Source: Bacillus_BD oryzisoli
GTDB taxonomy: Bacteria; Bacillota; Bacilli; Bacillales; Cytobacillaceae
NCBI RefSeq assembly: GCF_036670025.1
Contig: NZ_CP137640.1
Span: forward strand, 24,001 to 88,000
Length of the DNA: 64,000 nt
Direction: 5' to 3'
The notes beneath the pieces are model-generated. The model saw only the letters and a list, made by a program, of their open reading frames with translations. It did not search any database and was not told the origin of the DNA. The translations under genes and the position numbers were made by a program. How positions within the stretch are numbered: the first letter of the stretch is position 1; every line of letters begins with the position of its first letter. Below are positions 28,802-38,069 of this stretch, one piece after another.

Positions 28802-28816
28802 GACGAGCGTTTTTTA
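28787..28816 (+). terminator. terminator overlapping the ridA stop codon
   Basis: CGCTCGTC (28788-28795) and GACGAGCG (28802-28809), loop AAGTAA containing the TAA stop, then seven T. Confidence 0.88.
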
Positions 28817-28851
28817 TTAAAGATAAAAGGTATAACTTATTAATATTGATA

Positions 28852-28974
28852 GTGGTCCAGCGCAAGCAGCCAGCCCTCTTGGGTCTTGCCAAGTCGTCAA
28901 GAAGGTTAAAGAACAACCTTCTTGACGGCTCATCTTATTACAGCCTTAAAGCAGATCAGGCACTTACGCTTTTC
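28852..28974 (+). repeat. dispersed palindromic repeat, copy B (between ridA and spoVG)
   Basis: About 123 nt, very close to copy A in its first 60 nt. Hairpin GAAGGTTAAAGAACAACCTTC at 28901-28921 and the GGCTCATCTTAT block follow. Lies upstream of the spoVG sigma-H promoter. Confidence 0.8.
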
Positions 28975-29064
28975 TATGACTGTGGAATTTATCTTAGCAA
29001 GACGGATTATATTTTGATAAGTTGAAATTTTTTCCCAATTTTTTTTAAAAAAATATTTAATCTA

Positions 29065-29093
29065 GCAGGAATTAAGAAAATTCTGTTGAATCT
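29065..29093 (+). promoter_or_regulatory. sigma-H promoter of spoVG
   Basis: GCAGGAATT (29065-29073), 11-nt spacer, GTTGAATCT (29085-29093) fit the sigma-H pattern RNAGGAWWW / RNNGAAT. The A/T-rich tract just upstream (about 29025-29060) matches the position of the AbrB-bound AT box known at B. subtilis spoVG. Confidence 0.8.
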
Positions 29094-29135
29094 ATATCTT
29101 AGTGAATTTATCTTTGTGCAAAGGTGGTGAACAAA

Positions 29136-29426
29136 ATGGAAGTAACTGACGTAAGATTACGCCGTGTTAATACGGATGGACGCATGAGAGCGATCGCATC
29201 TATTACGTTGGATAACGAGTTTGTTGTTCATGATATCCGCGTCATTGATGGAAATAATGGTTTATTTGTTGCAATGCCAAGTAAACGTACACCGGATGGT
29301 GAATTTCGCGATATCGCCCACCCAATCAACTCGGGAACACGCGGTAAGATTCAGGAAGCTGTATTAGCTGAATATCATCGCCTAGGCGAAGTAGAAGTGG
29401 AATTTGAAGAAGCAGGTGCTTCTTAG
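29136..29426 (+). CDS. spoVG: septation/sporulation regulator SpoVG
   Basis: 96-aa nucleic-acid-binding regulator affecting asymmetric septation, virulence-type genes and, in several Firmicutes, RNA binding. The sequence MEVTDVRLRRVNTDGRMRA and IRVIDGNNGLFVAMPSKR is almost identical to B. subtilis. A GTG at 29124 is in frame, but the GGTGGTGA ribosome binding site points to the ATG at 29136. Expressed from a sigma-H promoter; repression by AbrB is expected, linking it to abrB at 17251. Confidence 0.97.
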   Translation: MEVTDVRLRRVNTDGRMRAIASITLDNEFVVHDIRVIDGNNGLFVAMPSKRTPDGEFRDIAHPINSGTRGKIQEAVLAEYHRLGEVEVEFEEAGAS

Positions 29427-29448
29427 AAATTAAAAAACAATTGAACAT

Positions 29449-29484
29449 CTAGAGCCTTCTTCAAAAGAAAGGCTCTTTTTTTTG
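29449..29484 (+). terminator. terminator after spoVG
   Basis: AGAGCCTT (29451-29458) and AAGGCTCT (29469-29476), then eight T. Confidence 0.9.
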
Positions 29485-29666
29485 TTAACCTCCGCACACG
29501 ATCTACTATCCTAACCCACCAAAATGACTTCATTATTATTATTTTCTGCCGGGCAAACCAACTTAATGACTTCATAAAAAGAATGGTTATTAATTTCATG
29601 CCTTGAAATGAAGCGTTATTTAAGATATATTTTTAAATGGATAAAAAGGTAATTGGAGGCCTGTAC

Positions 29667-31040
29667 ATGCTTACTCGTTATGCAATCATATTAGCCGCAG
29701 GTCAAGGGACTAGAATGAAATCAAAGCTGTATAAAGTCCTGCATCCTGTTTGCGGCAAACCTATGGTTCAACATGTAGTTGATCAAATTTCAAAGCTTCA
29801 TATAGATAAAACAGTTACGATTATTGGCCATGGAGCAGAGATGGTAAAGGCCCAGCTAGGTAATCAAAGTGAATATGTTCTACAGGAAGAACAGCTTGGA
29901 ACCGGTCATGCAGTGTTGCAGGCCAAGGAATTACTCAGCGGGAAGCAAGGGACTACTCTCGTAGTATGCGGTGACACTCCTCTAATTAAAGCTGAAACAA
30001 TAGAAGCTTTATTTAAGCATCATGAAGAAAAAGGGGCAAAAGTCACAGTCTTAACAGCTCAAGCAGATGATCCAACCGGCTATGGTCGCATCGTAAGGAA
30101 TGAAGCAGGCCTAGTTGAAAAAATTGTTGAGCATAAAGATGCATCTGAAGAGGAACGGTTCATTGCAGAGATTAATACTGGAACGTACTGCTTCGATAAT
30201 CAGGCTTTATTCGAAGCGTTAAATGAGGTCACAAATGATAATGTTCAAGGTGAATATTATTTACCAGATGTGATTGAGATCTTAAAAAACAAAGGTGAAG
30301 TAGTAACTGCCTTCAAAACAGCCGACTTTTCGGAAACGCTGGGAGTTAATGATCGTGTTGCACTTTCTGAAGCAGAAACAATCATGAAGCAGCGAATTAA
30401 TCGTCAGCATATGAAAAATGGTGTGACGATTATCGACCCATGCAATACCTATATTGGAGCAGATGTAGAAATTGGTCCTGATACAGTCATTATGCCTGGA
30501 ACGATGATAAGCGGGAAAACAATCATTGGTTCCGATAGTCAAATTGGTCCAAATAGTGAAATAAAGGACTGCCAAATTGGTGATGCTACAGTCATTAGAC
30601 AATCTGTTGCACATGACAGTCAAATTGGCTCCCATGTCAATATTGGTCCTTTTGCCCATATTCGGCCGGATTCTGCGATATATGATGATGTGAAGATAGG
30701 AAATTTCGTTGAAATTAAAAAAGCTGTATTCGGTAAAGGCAGCAAAGCTTCACACTTAAGCTATATTGGCGATGCAGAGGTTGGAAGCGATGTGAACATC
30801 GGCTGTGGCTCTATAACAGTCAACTATGATGGTAAAAATAAGTATCTGACAAAAATAGAGGATGGAGTTTTCATTGGCTGCAATTCTAATCTTGTCGCTC
30901 CTGTGACGGTTGGGAAAGGTGCTTATGTAGCGGCAGGTTCAACGATTACAAAAAATGTACCTGGTGAAGCACTTGCAGTGGCCCGCTCCCGTCAAGTAAA
31001 TAAAGAGAATTACGTGAAAAAGCTAAATGTAAATAAATAA
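29667..31040 (+). CDS. glmU: bifunctional UDP-GlcNAc pyrophosphorylase / glucosamine-1-phosphate acetyltransferase
   Basis: Makes UDP-GlcNAc for peptidoglycan. The N-terminal nucleotidyltransferase domain shows LAAGQGTRMKSKLYKVLHP; the C-terminal left-handed beta helix shows hexapeptide repeats (IGPDTVIMPG, IGSDSQIGPN ...), with KIGNFVEIKK and SHLSYIGDAEVG of the acetyltransferase site. The frame opens at 29637, but TTGGAGGC at 29653-29660 selects the ATG at 29667. 457 aa. Adjacent to prs (15 nt), a conserved pair (gcaD-prs). Confidence 0.96.
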   Translation: MLTRYAIILAAGQGTRMKSKLYKVLHPVCGKPMVQHVVDQISKLHIDKTVTIIGHGAEMVKAQLGNQSEYVLQEEQLGTGHAVLQAKELLSGKQGTTLVVCGDTPLIKAETIEALFKHHEEKGAKVTVLTAQADDPTGYGRIVRNEAGLVEKIVEHKDASEEERFIAEINTGTYCFDNQALFEALNEVTNDNVQGEYYLPDVIEILKNKGEVVTAFKTADFSETLGVNDRVALSEAETIMKQRINRQHMKNGVTIIDPCNTYIGADVEIGPDTVIMPGTMISGKTIIGSDSQIGPNSEIKDCQIGDATVIRQSVAHDSQIGSHVNIGPFAHIRPDSAIYDDVKIGNFVEIKKAVFGKGSKASHLSYIGDAEVGSDVNIGCGSITVNYDGKNKYLTKIEDGVFIGCNSNLVAPVTVGKGAYVAAGSTITKNVPGEALAVARSRQVNKENYVKKLNVNK

Positions 31041-31055
31041 CCATTGGAGGTTACC

Positions 31056-32012
31056 ATGTCAAATCAGTATTTGGATCCTAATTTAAAAGTATTTTCGTTA
31101 AACTCAAACAGGGAGCTTGCAAGCCAAATTGCGGAGGTAATTGGTGTAGAACTTGGAAAGTGTTCTGTTTCCCGTTTTAGTGATGGAGAGATCCAGATTA
31201 ACATTGAAGAAAGTATTCGCGGTTGTGATGTATTCGTTATTCAATCAACGAATACCCCAATAAATGATTACTTAATGGAACTTTTAATCATGATTGATGC
31301 TTTAAAACGCGCTTCCGCAAAAACGATTAATGTTGTGATGCCATACTACGGTTATGCACGTCAGGACCGTAAAGCACGCGCACGTGAACCAATTACAGCT
31401 AAATTAGTTGCAAACCTAATCGAAACTGCTGGTGCAACACGTGTGATCACATTAGACCTGCATGCACCGCAAATTCAAGGATTTTTCGACATTCCGATCG
31501 ATCATTTAATGGGTGTGCCGATCTTAGCAGAGTATTTCAAAAATCGTGAATATAACGGTGACGTTGTGGTTGTATCTCCTGACCATGGCGGTGTGGTACG
31601 CGCTAGAAAATTAGCAGACCGCTTAAAAGCACCAATTGCGATTATTGATAAACGCCGTCCAAGACCAAATGTGGCAGAAGTAATGAATATTGTTGGTAAT
31701 GTTGAAGGAAAAGTTTGTATTCTAATTGATGATATTATTGATACAGCTGGAACAATCACGTTAGCTGCTAACGCATTAGTGGAAAGCGGCGCTACTGAAG
31801 TCTATGCTTGCTGTACGCATCCAGTTTTATCTGGACCTGCGATTGAAAGAATTGAGAATTCAAAGATCAAAGAGCTTGTTGTGACAAACTCTATCGCTCT
31901 TCCAGAAGAAAAGAAAATCGACAAAATCAAAAATCTTTCTGTTGCTTCATTATTGGCAGAGGCGATTATCCGTGTTCATGAAGAACAATCTGTAAGTATT
32001 CTGTTTGACTAA
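31056..32012 (+). CDS. prs: ribose-phosphate pyrophosphokinase
   Basis: Makes PRPP from ribose-5-phosphate and ATP; PRPP feeds purine, pyrimidine, histidine and NAD synthesis and is the inducer of PurR (27583). FSDGEIQINIEESIRG, the ATP-site YGYARQDRKARAREPITAK and the PRPP loop LIDDIIDTAGTIT are present. GGAGG lies before the ATG at 31056; the in-frame codon at 31044 overlaps the ribosome binding region. 318 aa. Confidence 0.97.
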   Translation: MSNQYLDPNLKVFSLNSNRELASQIAEVIGVELGKCSVSRFSDGEIQINIEESIRGCDVFVIQSTNTPINDYLMELLIMIDALKRASAKTINVVMPYYGYARQDRKARAREPITAKLVANLIETAGATRVITLDLHAPQIQGFFDIPIDHLMGVPILAEYFKNREYNGDVVVVSPDHGGVVRARKLADRLKAPIAIIDKRRPRPNVAEVMNIVGNVEGKVCILIDDIIDTAGTITLAANALVESGATEVYACCTHPVLSGPAIERIENSKIKELVVTNSIALPEEKKIDKIKNLSVASLLAEAIIRVHEEQSVSILFD

Positions 32013-32021
32013 AAATTGTGT

Positions 32022-32062
32022 ACATAAGGCTTGCTATTTGGCAAGCCTTATATGTAATTTTA
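32022..32062 (+). terminator. terminator after prs
   Basis: ATAAGGCTTGC (32024-32034) and GCAAGCCTTAT (32041-32051), an 11-bp perfect stem with a weak T tail. Confidence 0.8.
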
Positions 32063-32201
32063 GCACAAACAGCAGGTTTTACTTGAATGTTTTGTTTTGA
32101 AAATTTAAACTATTTAATAACTAAGTATAAATCAGTCTATTTCCTTTTTCAAATTGAATGTTTAGACCTTCCTGTTTTGGGGAATTTTTATAATGGACAT
32201 T

Positions 32202-32322
32202 GAAATGCGGAGGCGCCTGCCTATCGGCGGAAAGCATAAGACGAGCCGGCATGGAGGTTGTTCTTTAACCTCCTTGACGGTTTGGCTTAGACTAAAGAGC
32301 TGATGGCGCCTGTAGCTAGACT
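32202..32322 (-). repeat. dispersed palindromic repeat, copy C (inverted, in the ctc leader)
   Basis: About 121 nt in the opposite orientation to copies A, B and D. Read leftward it gives TCTAGCTACAGGCGCC, hairpin GGAGGTTAAAGAACAACCTCC (32273-32253), GCCGGCTCGTCTTATGC and GGCAGGCGCCTCCGC. The hairpin keeps the loop but has changed one pair on both strands compared with copies B and D. It ends about 12 nt before the ctc ribosome binding site. Confidence 0.8.
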
Positions 32323-32348
32323 CCAAACCATTGGAAGGGGACATTATT

Positions 32349-32987
32349 ATGAACGCAGTATTACAAGCAAAGGAAAGAAAGGTTTTTCGTCATTCTGCCT
32401 TGAATAAAATCCGGAAGGAAGGAAATATTCCTGGCGTTATCTATGGAGCTAAAAAGGAAAGTAAGTCTATTTATTTAAGTGAAAAAGACCTCATTAAGAC
32501 AATTAGAGATGTGGGAAGAAATGGAATCATCTCGTTAGATGTAGAGGGAAACAAACAGAATGTGATTCTGACTGATTATCAATCAGATCCGTTAAAAAAC
32601 ATTTTGGTTCATGTTGATTTTCGTGCTGTCGATATGTCAACAGAGTTGAATGCAAACGTGAAAGTAACATTAGTTGGAGATGCAGCTGGGGTGAAAGAGG
32701 GCGGTGTTATGCAGCAATCGTTGCATGAGATTTCCGTCACAGCTACACCGGCCAATATTCCACAGTCTATTGATGTGGATGTAACAAATATACAAGTGGA
32801 AGAAAAGGTGACCATTGCGGATATTAAAGGAAATTATTCTTCTATTTCCTTTAATCATGAGGATGATGAGGTAATCGCTTCTATTCTTGCTCCGCGCCAG
32901 GAAGAGGTCATTGATACAGGTGAAAAGCAAAGCGAAGCACCGCATGATAATCTGGAACAATCAGATGAAACTGCCGGTGAGGGATAA
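32349..32987 (+). CDS. ctc: 50S ribosomal protein L25 / general stress protein Ctc
   Basis: L25 family protein of the TL5/CTC type that binds 5S rRNA. The N-terminal L25 beta-barrel domain (about 1-95: RKEGNIPGVIYG, TDYQSDPLKNILVHVDF) is followed by the C-terminal CTC domain (about 96-185) and a short acidic tail. 212 aa. The ATG at 32349 follows GGAAGGGG; the upstream in-frame ATG at 32331 precedes that site. In B. subtilis it is also under sigma-B; I see no convincing sigma-B promoter here. Repeat copy C lies in its leader. Confidence 0.93.
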   Translation: MNAVLQAKERKVFRHSALNKIRKEGNIPGVIYGAKKESKSIYLSEKDLIKTIRDVGRNGIISLDVEGNKQNVILTDYQSDPLKNILVHVDFRAVDMSTELNANVKVTLVGDAAGVKEGGVMQQSLHEISVTATPANIPQSIDVDVTNIQVEEKVTIADIKGNYSSISFNHEDDEVIASILAPRQEEVIDTGEKQSEAPHDNLEQSDETAGEG

Positions 32988-33046
32988 AAAAGGGGATCTC
33001 TTGGGTAGTATCTTTGTTTATTAAAACATTCAGAGGTTTTTTGGAA

Positions 33047-33094
33047 AAGGAGAGATATCCATCATGGATGATTCCATTTGACGGGTCTCTCCTT
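33047..33094 (+). other. unassigned 9-bp hairpin between ctc and pth
   Basis: AAGGAGAGA (33047-33055) pairs exactly with TCTCTCCTT (33086-33094); an inner ATCC/GGAT pair (33057-33060, 33066-33069) adds structure. There is no T run behind it, so it is not a typical terminator. The rest of the 264-nt gap shows no gene. Confidence 0.4.
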
Positions 33095-33251
33095 CTGACA
33101 GCCTCTCATACCCCTAATAAAAAGACCACGTTTTTTATCATCTGTTTTACTCTATTCAATTCCTATGATCATCACTTTTTTAATCAATCCTATATAATAA
33201 ATTAGAATTGCTGCTATGAATTGAATGAAAGTCAACGTAAGGGTGGGAAAT

Positions 33252-33809
33252 ATGAAACTGATAGTTGGTTTAGGCAATCCGGGGAAAGAGTATGACAAAA
33301 CAAGGCATAATATTGGCTTTGAAGTAATTGATGCCTTGGCAGAGAGGTTGCATATTTCTCTAGAACAGGCTAAATTTAAAGGGATATATGGGAGTAAGCT
33401 GGTCGACGGCGAGAAGGTTTATTTGTTAAAACCCTTAACCTACATGAATCTGTCCGGTGAATCAATCCGGGCAATTATGGATTATTTCCAAATTGAAACA
33501 GAGGATCTGCTTGTCATCTACGACGATATGGATCTGCCAGTCGGAAAAATACGGCTCCGTCAAAAAGGAAGTGCCGGCGGTCATAATGGAATTAAGTCGA
33601 CAATTGCTCATATCGGGACACAGGAATTTAATCGGATCCGGATAGGAATTAACCGTCCATCTAATGGGATGTCCATTACCGATTATGTTCTGGGTCGTTT
33701 TACGAAAGAGGAGCAGGAATTAATTAAAGGGGCAGTAGAGCAAAGTGCCGATGCCTGTGAAGAATGGATTAAGAAGCCTTTTTTACAAGTGATGAATACG
33801 TATAATTAA
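33252..33809 (+). CDS. pth: peptidyl-tRNA hydrolase
   Basis: Releases tRNA from prematurely dropped peptidyl-tRNA; known as spoVC in B. subtilis. GLGNPGKEYDKTRHNIGFEVID includes the catalytic His (about residue 20) and Asn; KPLTYMNLSGES, YDDMDLPVGKIRLR and KGSAGGHNGIKS are conserved. 185 aa. The frame opens at 33225, but GGGTGGG selects the ATG at 33252. Confidence 0.97.
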   Translation: MKLIVGLGNPGKEYDKTRHNIGFEVIDALAERLHISLEQAKFKGIYGSKLVDGEKVYLLKPLTYMNLSGESIRAIMDYFQIETEDLLVIYDDMDLPVGKIRLRQKGSAGGHNGIKSTIAHIGTQEFNRIRIGINRPSNGMSITDYVLGRFTKEEQELIKGAVEQSADACEEWIKKPFLQVMNTYN

Positions 33810-33949
33810 CCGAATGATTTCTACAAGATTTGGCAATAATAACAAGTAGGAAAATAGGAACAGGAACCGGTTCAAGTACTGGTAAAACTCGCAAGTATAT
33901 GACTTTTAGCATGCGGGTCCTGTAACAGAACGTTATTAGGAGGTAAGGA

Positions 33950-34180
33950 ATGGCTATTCATTACCATTGTCGTCATTGTGGAGTCAAACTAGGAACACTT
34001 GATCAATTTTCAATTGAATCAGAACGTCTCGGTTTAAATACATTATCCGATGAGGAAAGACAGGATATGGTTACCTACAATTCTCAAGGTGATATCCATA
34101 TCAAATCCATTTGTGAAGACTGTCAGGAATCACTTGAGAAAAATCCTGAATATTATCAAAATGACTTCTTAATTCATTAA
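33950..34180 (+). CDS. fin: anti-sigma-F factor Fin
   Basis: 76-aa zinc-ribbon-like protein (CRHC near residues 8-11 and CEDC near 57-60) that shuts off sigma-F and allows the switch to sigma-G in the forespore. The N-terminal AIHYHCRHCGVKLG and the tail YYQNDFLIH match the family. TAGGAGG upstream of the ATG. The 140-nt upstream gap contains GGTAAAACT (about 33880), which fits a sigma-F -10 (GGNNANANT), but its -35 is poor, so I do not assign a promoter. Confidence 0.92.
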   Translation: MAIHYHCRHCGVKLGTLDQFSIESERLGLNTLSDEERQDMVTYNSQGDIHIKSICEDCQESLEKNPEYYQNDFLIH

Positions 34181-34212
34181 AAGCTTTGGATCTTACTCCA
34201 AAGCGTTTTTCT
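34181..34212 (+). terminator. terminator after fin
   Basis: GCTTTGGA (34183-34190) and TCCAAAGC (34197-34204), then GTTTTT. Confidence 0.85.
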
Positions 34213-34335
34213 ATTTGATGTAATCACAAAGCAAACAATCAAGAAAAAATATACTAACAAAAAATGATCTATATATGTCTGAGTAATCATATACGGCAGA
34301 TGTGAAAATGATCAATATTGGAGGGAGGGGCTGCG

Positions 34336-37300
34336 ATGTTAGGACTAAAGAGCCTTTTTAATCAACATGAAGATATAGGGAACGTTATAGAAGGCATAGA
34401 TGCGGGTCTACGCGAGCAGCTTGTTGCGGGTCTGTCCGGCTCTGCAAGAACGTTGTTTATCGCATCTATCTATGAAAAAACGAAAAAGCAAATTCTTATT
34501 GCAACGCATAATTTATTACAGGCCCAGAAATTATTTGATGATCTTGTTTCAGTTGTCGGTGAGGAAGAAGTGTTCCTCTATCCTGCAAATGAGCTAATTG
34601 GAGCGGAAATCAGTGTTGCCAGTCCGGAGTTAAGGGCACAACGAATTGAAGTTTTAAATCATTTGTGCCAAAAGAGAAATAGTATTGTCATTGTCCCGAT
34701 TGCTGGTTTACGTAAAATGGTTCCGCCTCCAGATGTATGGAAACGATATCAGATGCATATTAAGGTTGGCGACGAGATTAATATAGATGGACAGCTTACT
34801 CAATTTGTTGAAATGGGCTATGTGCGTACGGATATGATTTCGGCTCCCGGTGAATTCAGCGTAAGGGGCGGAATCATTGATGTTTTTCCATTAACAGAAG
34901 CAAATCCGATCAGAATGGAATTATTTGATACCGAAGTAGATTCGATTCGAACCTTTTCCCTGGAGGATCAGCGATCCATTGACAAACGAATGGAGATTAC
35001 AATTGGACCTGCTACTGAAATGCCGCTCGAGGATATGCAATACACTCATTTGGTTGAGAAACTCGAGAATGGATTAAAGGATAGTGTCAAAAAGATTAAA
35101 GATGAAAAGGCAAAGGCACAGCTTGTTCAGAATCTTGGTTATGAGTTAGAGAAGTTAAGAAACAAGCAAAAGCCTGAACAGCTTTTTAAATATTCATCTC
35201 TTGCCTATGACCATGCTAGTAGTTTAGTAGACTATTGCGAAAGAAATGCTATTTTCTTTATCGATGAAATCAGCAGGGTTCAGGAAATGAATGAGTCACT
35301 CGAAAAAGAAGAAGCAGAATGGTATACAGGTTTATTGAGCGAAGGTAATATCATTCACGGGATTAAAATGTCCCATCAATTATCAGAATTAACGTCCCGC
35401 TCAAAATTACCAATTGTTTACTTATCGCTCTTTTTACGCCATGTGCCGAATACAAATCCACAAAATATTATTAATATGACCTGTAAGCAAATGCAAAACT
35501 TCCATGGTCAGATGAATGTGCTAAAAGGAGAAGTGGACCGATGGGTGAAAAACCATTACTCGGTTGTGTTCCTTGGCTCGGATGAAGAACGTGTTAATAG
35601 GCTTGAACGAATCCTCTCAGACTATGATATTGAGTCGGTTGTTTCCAGCCCGGATGACCGGCTTCAAAGCGGAAAGGTGCAAATTGTACGGGGAGACCTT
35701 CTTACAGGCTTTGAACTGCCGCTGCAAAAGGTAGCAGTTGTTACCGAAGAAGAGCTGTTTACCAAACGGGCAAAACGTACGCCCCGCCGTCAGAAGTTGT
35801 CAAATGCGGAAAGAATTAAGAGTTACTCCGAATTAAAGGTAGGAGATCATGTTGTCCATGTAAATCATGGGATAGGGAAATACTTAGGAATTGAGACCCT
35901 TGTGATCAATGGTGTCCATAAAGACTATTTGCATATCCGCTATCAAGGAAGCGATAAACTTTATGTACCAGTCGATCAAATTAACCTAGTGCAGAAATAT
36001 GTCGGTTCAGAGGGGAAAGAACCGAAGATTTATAAATTAGGCGGCAGTGATTGGAAAAAAGTTAAGAAGAAGGTTCAATCATCTGTCGAAGATATTGCCG
36101 AAGACCTAATCAAGCTGTATGCAGAGCGGGAAGCTGCTGTTGGCTATGCCTTCAGCCCTGACGGGGATTTGCAGCGTGAATTTGAATCATCTTTTCCATA
36201 TCAGGAGACAGAGGATCAGATCCGCTCCATTGTGGAGATTAAAAAGGATATGGAAAAGGAACGGCCGATGGACCGTCTGCTTTGCGGTGACGTTGGTTAC
36301 GGAAAAACAGAAGTGGCCATTCGTGCTGCCTTTAAGGCCGTTGCAGATGGTAAGCAGGTAGCGATACTAGTGCCAACAACGATTTTAGCGCAGCAGCATT
36401 ATCAGACCATGCTGGAGAGATTTCAAGACTATCCTGTTAAAATTGCCTTGCTGAGCCGCTTCCGCACAAGAAAGCAGCAAACAGAAACAATTAAAGGGTT
36501 AAAAAATGGAACGGTCGATGTAGTTGTCGGCACACACCGCCTGTTATCTAAAGAAGTACAATATCATGATTTAGGCTTATTAATTATTGATGAAGAGCAG
36601 CGCTTTGGTGTCAGCCATAAAGAAAAAATTAAAAGGCTCAAGACAAATGTTGATGTTTTAACTTTAACTGCGACACCAATTCCAAGGACACTTCATATGT
36701 CGATGCTCGGTGTCAGGGATTTGTCTGTCATTGAAACACCTCCGGAAAATCGTTTTCCTGTCCAAACCTATGTGATGGAATACAATGGTGCTTTAGTAAG
36801 GGAAGCGATTGAACGTGAGCTGGCAAGAGACGGACAGGTGTATTTTCTTTATAATAGAGTCGAAGATATTGAACGAAAGGCTGAGGAAATTTCCATGCTC
36901 GTGCCGGATGCAAAGGTAAGCTATGCTCATGGGCAAATGAGTGAGAACGAATTGGAATCTGTTATGCTTAGCTTTTTGGAAGGTGAAAGTGATGTCCTTG
37001 TTAGTACCACAATTATTGAAACAGGGGTTGATATTCCGAATGTCAATACGTTGATTGTCAATGATGCTGACAAAATGGGACTTTCACAGCTTTATCAGTT
37101 AAGGGGGCGGGTTGGACGTTCTAACCGGGTTGCCTATGCATACTTTACTTATCGGAAAGATAAGGTTCTGACAGAGGTAGCGGAAAGACGTCTGCAAGCC
37201 ATTAAGGAATTTACAGAGCTTGGCTCAGGATTTAAGATTGCGATGCGAGATTTATCCATACGTGGAGCAGGTAATCTCTTGGGTGCACAGCAGCATGGAT

Positions 37301-37872
37301 TTATTGATTCAGTCGGTTTTGATCTTTACTCTCAAATGCTGAAAGAAGCCATTGAAGAACGAAGAAGTAATCCAGAGGAAGTGAAGCCTCCATCAGTAGA
37401 AATTGATTTGGATATTGATGCCTACATTCCAGACTCCTATATCGCAGACGGTCAACAGAAAATTGAGATGTATAAACGTTTCCGCGGTATCAGCGATCTT
37501 GATGATGTGAAAGAGCTGCAGGAGGAAATGGTTGACCGCTTTGGAGAATATCCGGTTGAGGTGTCCTACTTATTTTTAATTGCGGAAATTAAGGTTTTTG
37601 CCCAATTAGTAGGTGTAGAATTGATCAAACAAGTCAAAGATGAAGTTACGATCCTTTTATCGGAAGAAAAGAGCAGCACCATTGATGGCCATAAAGTGTT
37701 TCAGCTAACGAATCAATATGGAAGAATGGTTGGCCTTGGCATGGAAGGCAGTAAATTCAAGATGGTCATTTATGTCAAAAAAGCAGCATTGGAATTATGG
37801 TTAAATGCCATCTATGAAATTCTTCAAGGAATGCATGAAATAAAAGAAGATAACGCACCATCTGTGTTGTAA
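34336..37872 (+). CDS. mfd: transcription-repair coupling factor Mfd
   Basis: ATP-dependent translocase that removes stalled RNA polymerase and recruits UvrA. UvrB-like N-terminal region (about 1-350), RNA-polymerase interaction domain (KVGDHVVHVNHGIGKYLGIE, about 500-570), superfamily 2 motor with Walker A CGDVGYGKTEVA and DEEQRFG box, GAGNLLG RecG-like motif and C-terminal TRCF domain. 1178 aa, normal length. GGAGGGAGGGG precedes the ATG at 34336. Between fin and spoVT, as in B. subtilis. Confidence 0.97.
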   Translation: MLGLKSLFNQHEDIGNVIEGIDAGLREQLVAGLSGSARTLFIASIYEKTKKQILIATHNLLQAQKLFDDLVSVVGEEEVFLYPANELIGAEISVASPELRAQRIEVLNHLCQKRNSIVIVPIAGLRKMVPPPDVWKRYQMHIKVGDEINIDGQLTQFVEMGYVRTDMISAPGEFSVRGGIIDVFPLTEANPIRMELFDTEVDSIRTFSLEDQRSIDKRMEITIGPATEMPLEDMQYTHLVEKLENGLKDSVKKIKDEKAKAQLVQNLGYELEKLRNKQKPEQLFKYSSLAYDHASSLVDYCERNAIFFIDEISRVQEMNESLEKEEAEWYTGLLSEGNIIHGIKMSHQLSELTSRSKLPIVYLSLFLRHVPNTNPQNIINMTCKQMQNFHGQMNVLKGEVDRWVKNHYSVVFLGSDEERVNRLERILSDYDIESVVSSPDDRLQSGKVQIVRGDLLTGFELPLQKVAVVTEEELFTKRAKRTPRRQKLSNAERIKSYSELKVGDHVVHVNHGIGKYLGIETLVINGVHKDYLHIRYQGSDKLYVPVDQINLVQKYVGSEGKEPKIYKLGGSDWKKVKKKVQSSVEDIAEDLIKLYAEREAAVGYAFSPDGDLQREFESSFPYQETEDQIRSIVEIKKDMEKERPMDRLLCGDVGYGKTEVAIRAAFKAVADGKQVAILVPTTILAQQHYQTMLERFQDYPVKIALLSRFRTRKQQTETIKGLKNGTVDVVVGTHRLLSKEVQYHDLGLLIIDEEQRFGVSHKEKIKRLKTNVDVLTLTATPIPRTLHMSMLGVRDLSVIETPPENRFPVQTYVMEYNGALVREAIERELARDGQVYFLYNRVEDIERKAEEISMLVPDAKVSYAHGQMSENELESVMLSFLEGESDVLVSTTIIETGVDIPNVNTLIVNDADKMGLSQLYQLRGRVGRSNRVAYAYFTYRKDKVLTEVAERRLQAIKEFTELGSGFKIAMRDLSIRGAGNLLGAQQHGFIDSVGFDLYSQMLKEAIEERRSNPEEVKPPSVEIDLDIDAYIPDSYIADGQQKIEMYKRFRGISDLDDVKELQEEMVDRFGEYPVEVSYLFLIAEIKVFAQLVGVELIKQVKDEVTILLSEEKSSTIDGHKVFQLTNQYGRMVGLGMEGSKFKMVIYVKKAALELWLNAIYEILQGMHEIKEDNAPSVL

Positions 37873-37952
37873 AATTAATGTTTGACCTGAAATTTCATCT
37901 GATATCTTTTGTATGGAAGTAATTACCATGTCAAGAAAAAGTCATTGTAAGT

Positions 37953-37981
37953 GTATAGAACTTTCCATATGAAAGATACTA
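37953..37981 (+). promoter_or_regulatory. sigma-G promoter candidate for spoVT
   Basis: GTATA (37953-37957), 17-nt spacer, GATACTA (37975-37981), one base off the CATNNTA pattern. spoVT is sigma-G dependent in B. subtilis. Confidence 0.5.
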
Positions 37982-38069
37982 AGTTCAAATATGGCGAAGG
38001 TTACATATTGAGGAATATGAATCATTGCCACATGCAAAAAATCATCAGATGAAAGAGAGGCAACGTTGG

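Noticed and set aside
29523..29580. Repeated AATGACTTCAT upstream of glmU
   Set aside because: Two 11-nt copies in A/T-rich sequence; too short and isolated to call an operator without comparative data.
33014..33205. Rightward 63-aa open frame between ctc and pth
   Set aside because: No ribosome binding site, low-complexity composition, spans the unassigned hairpin.
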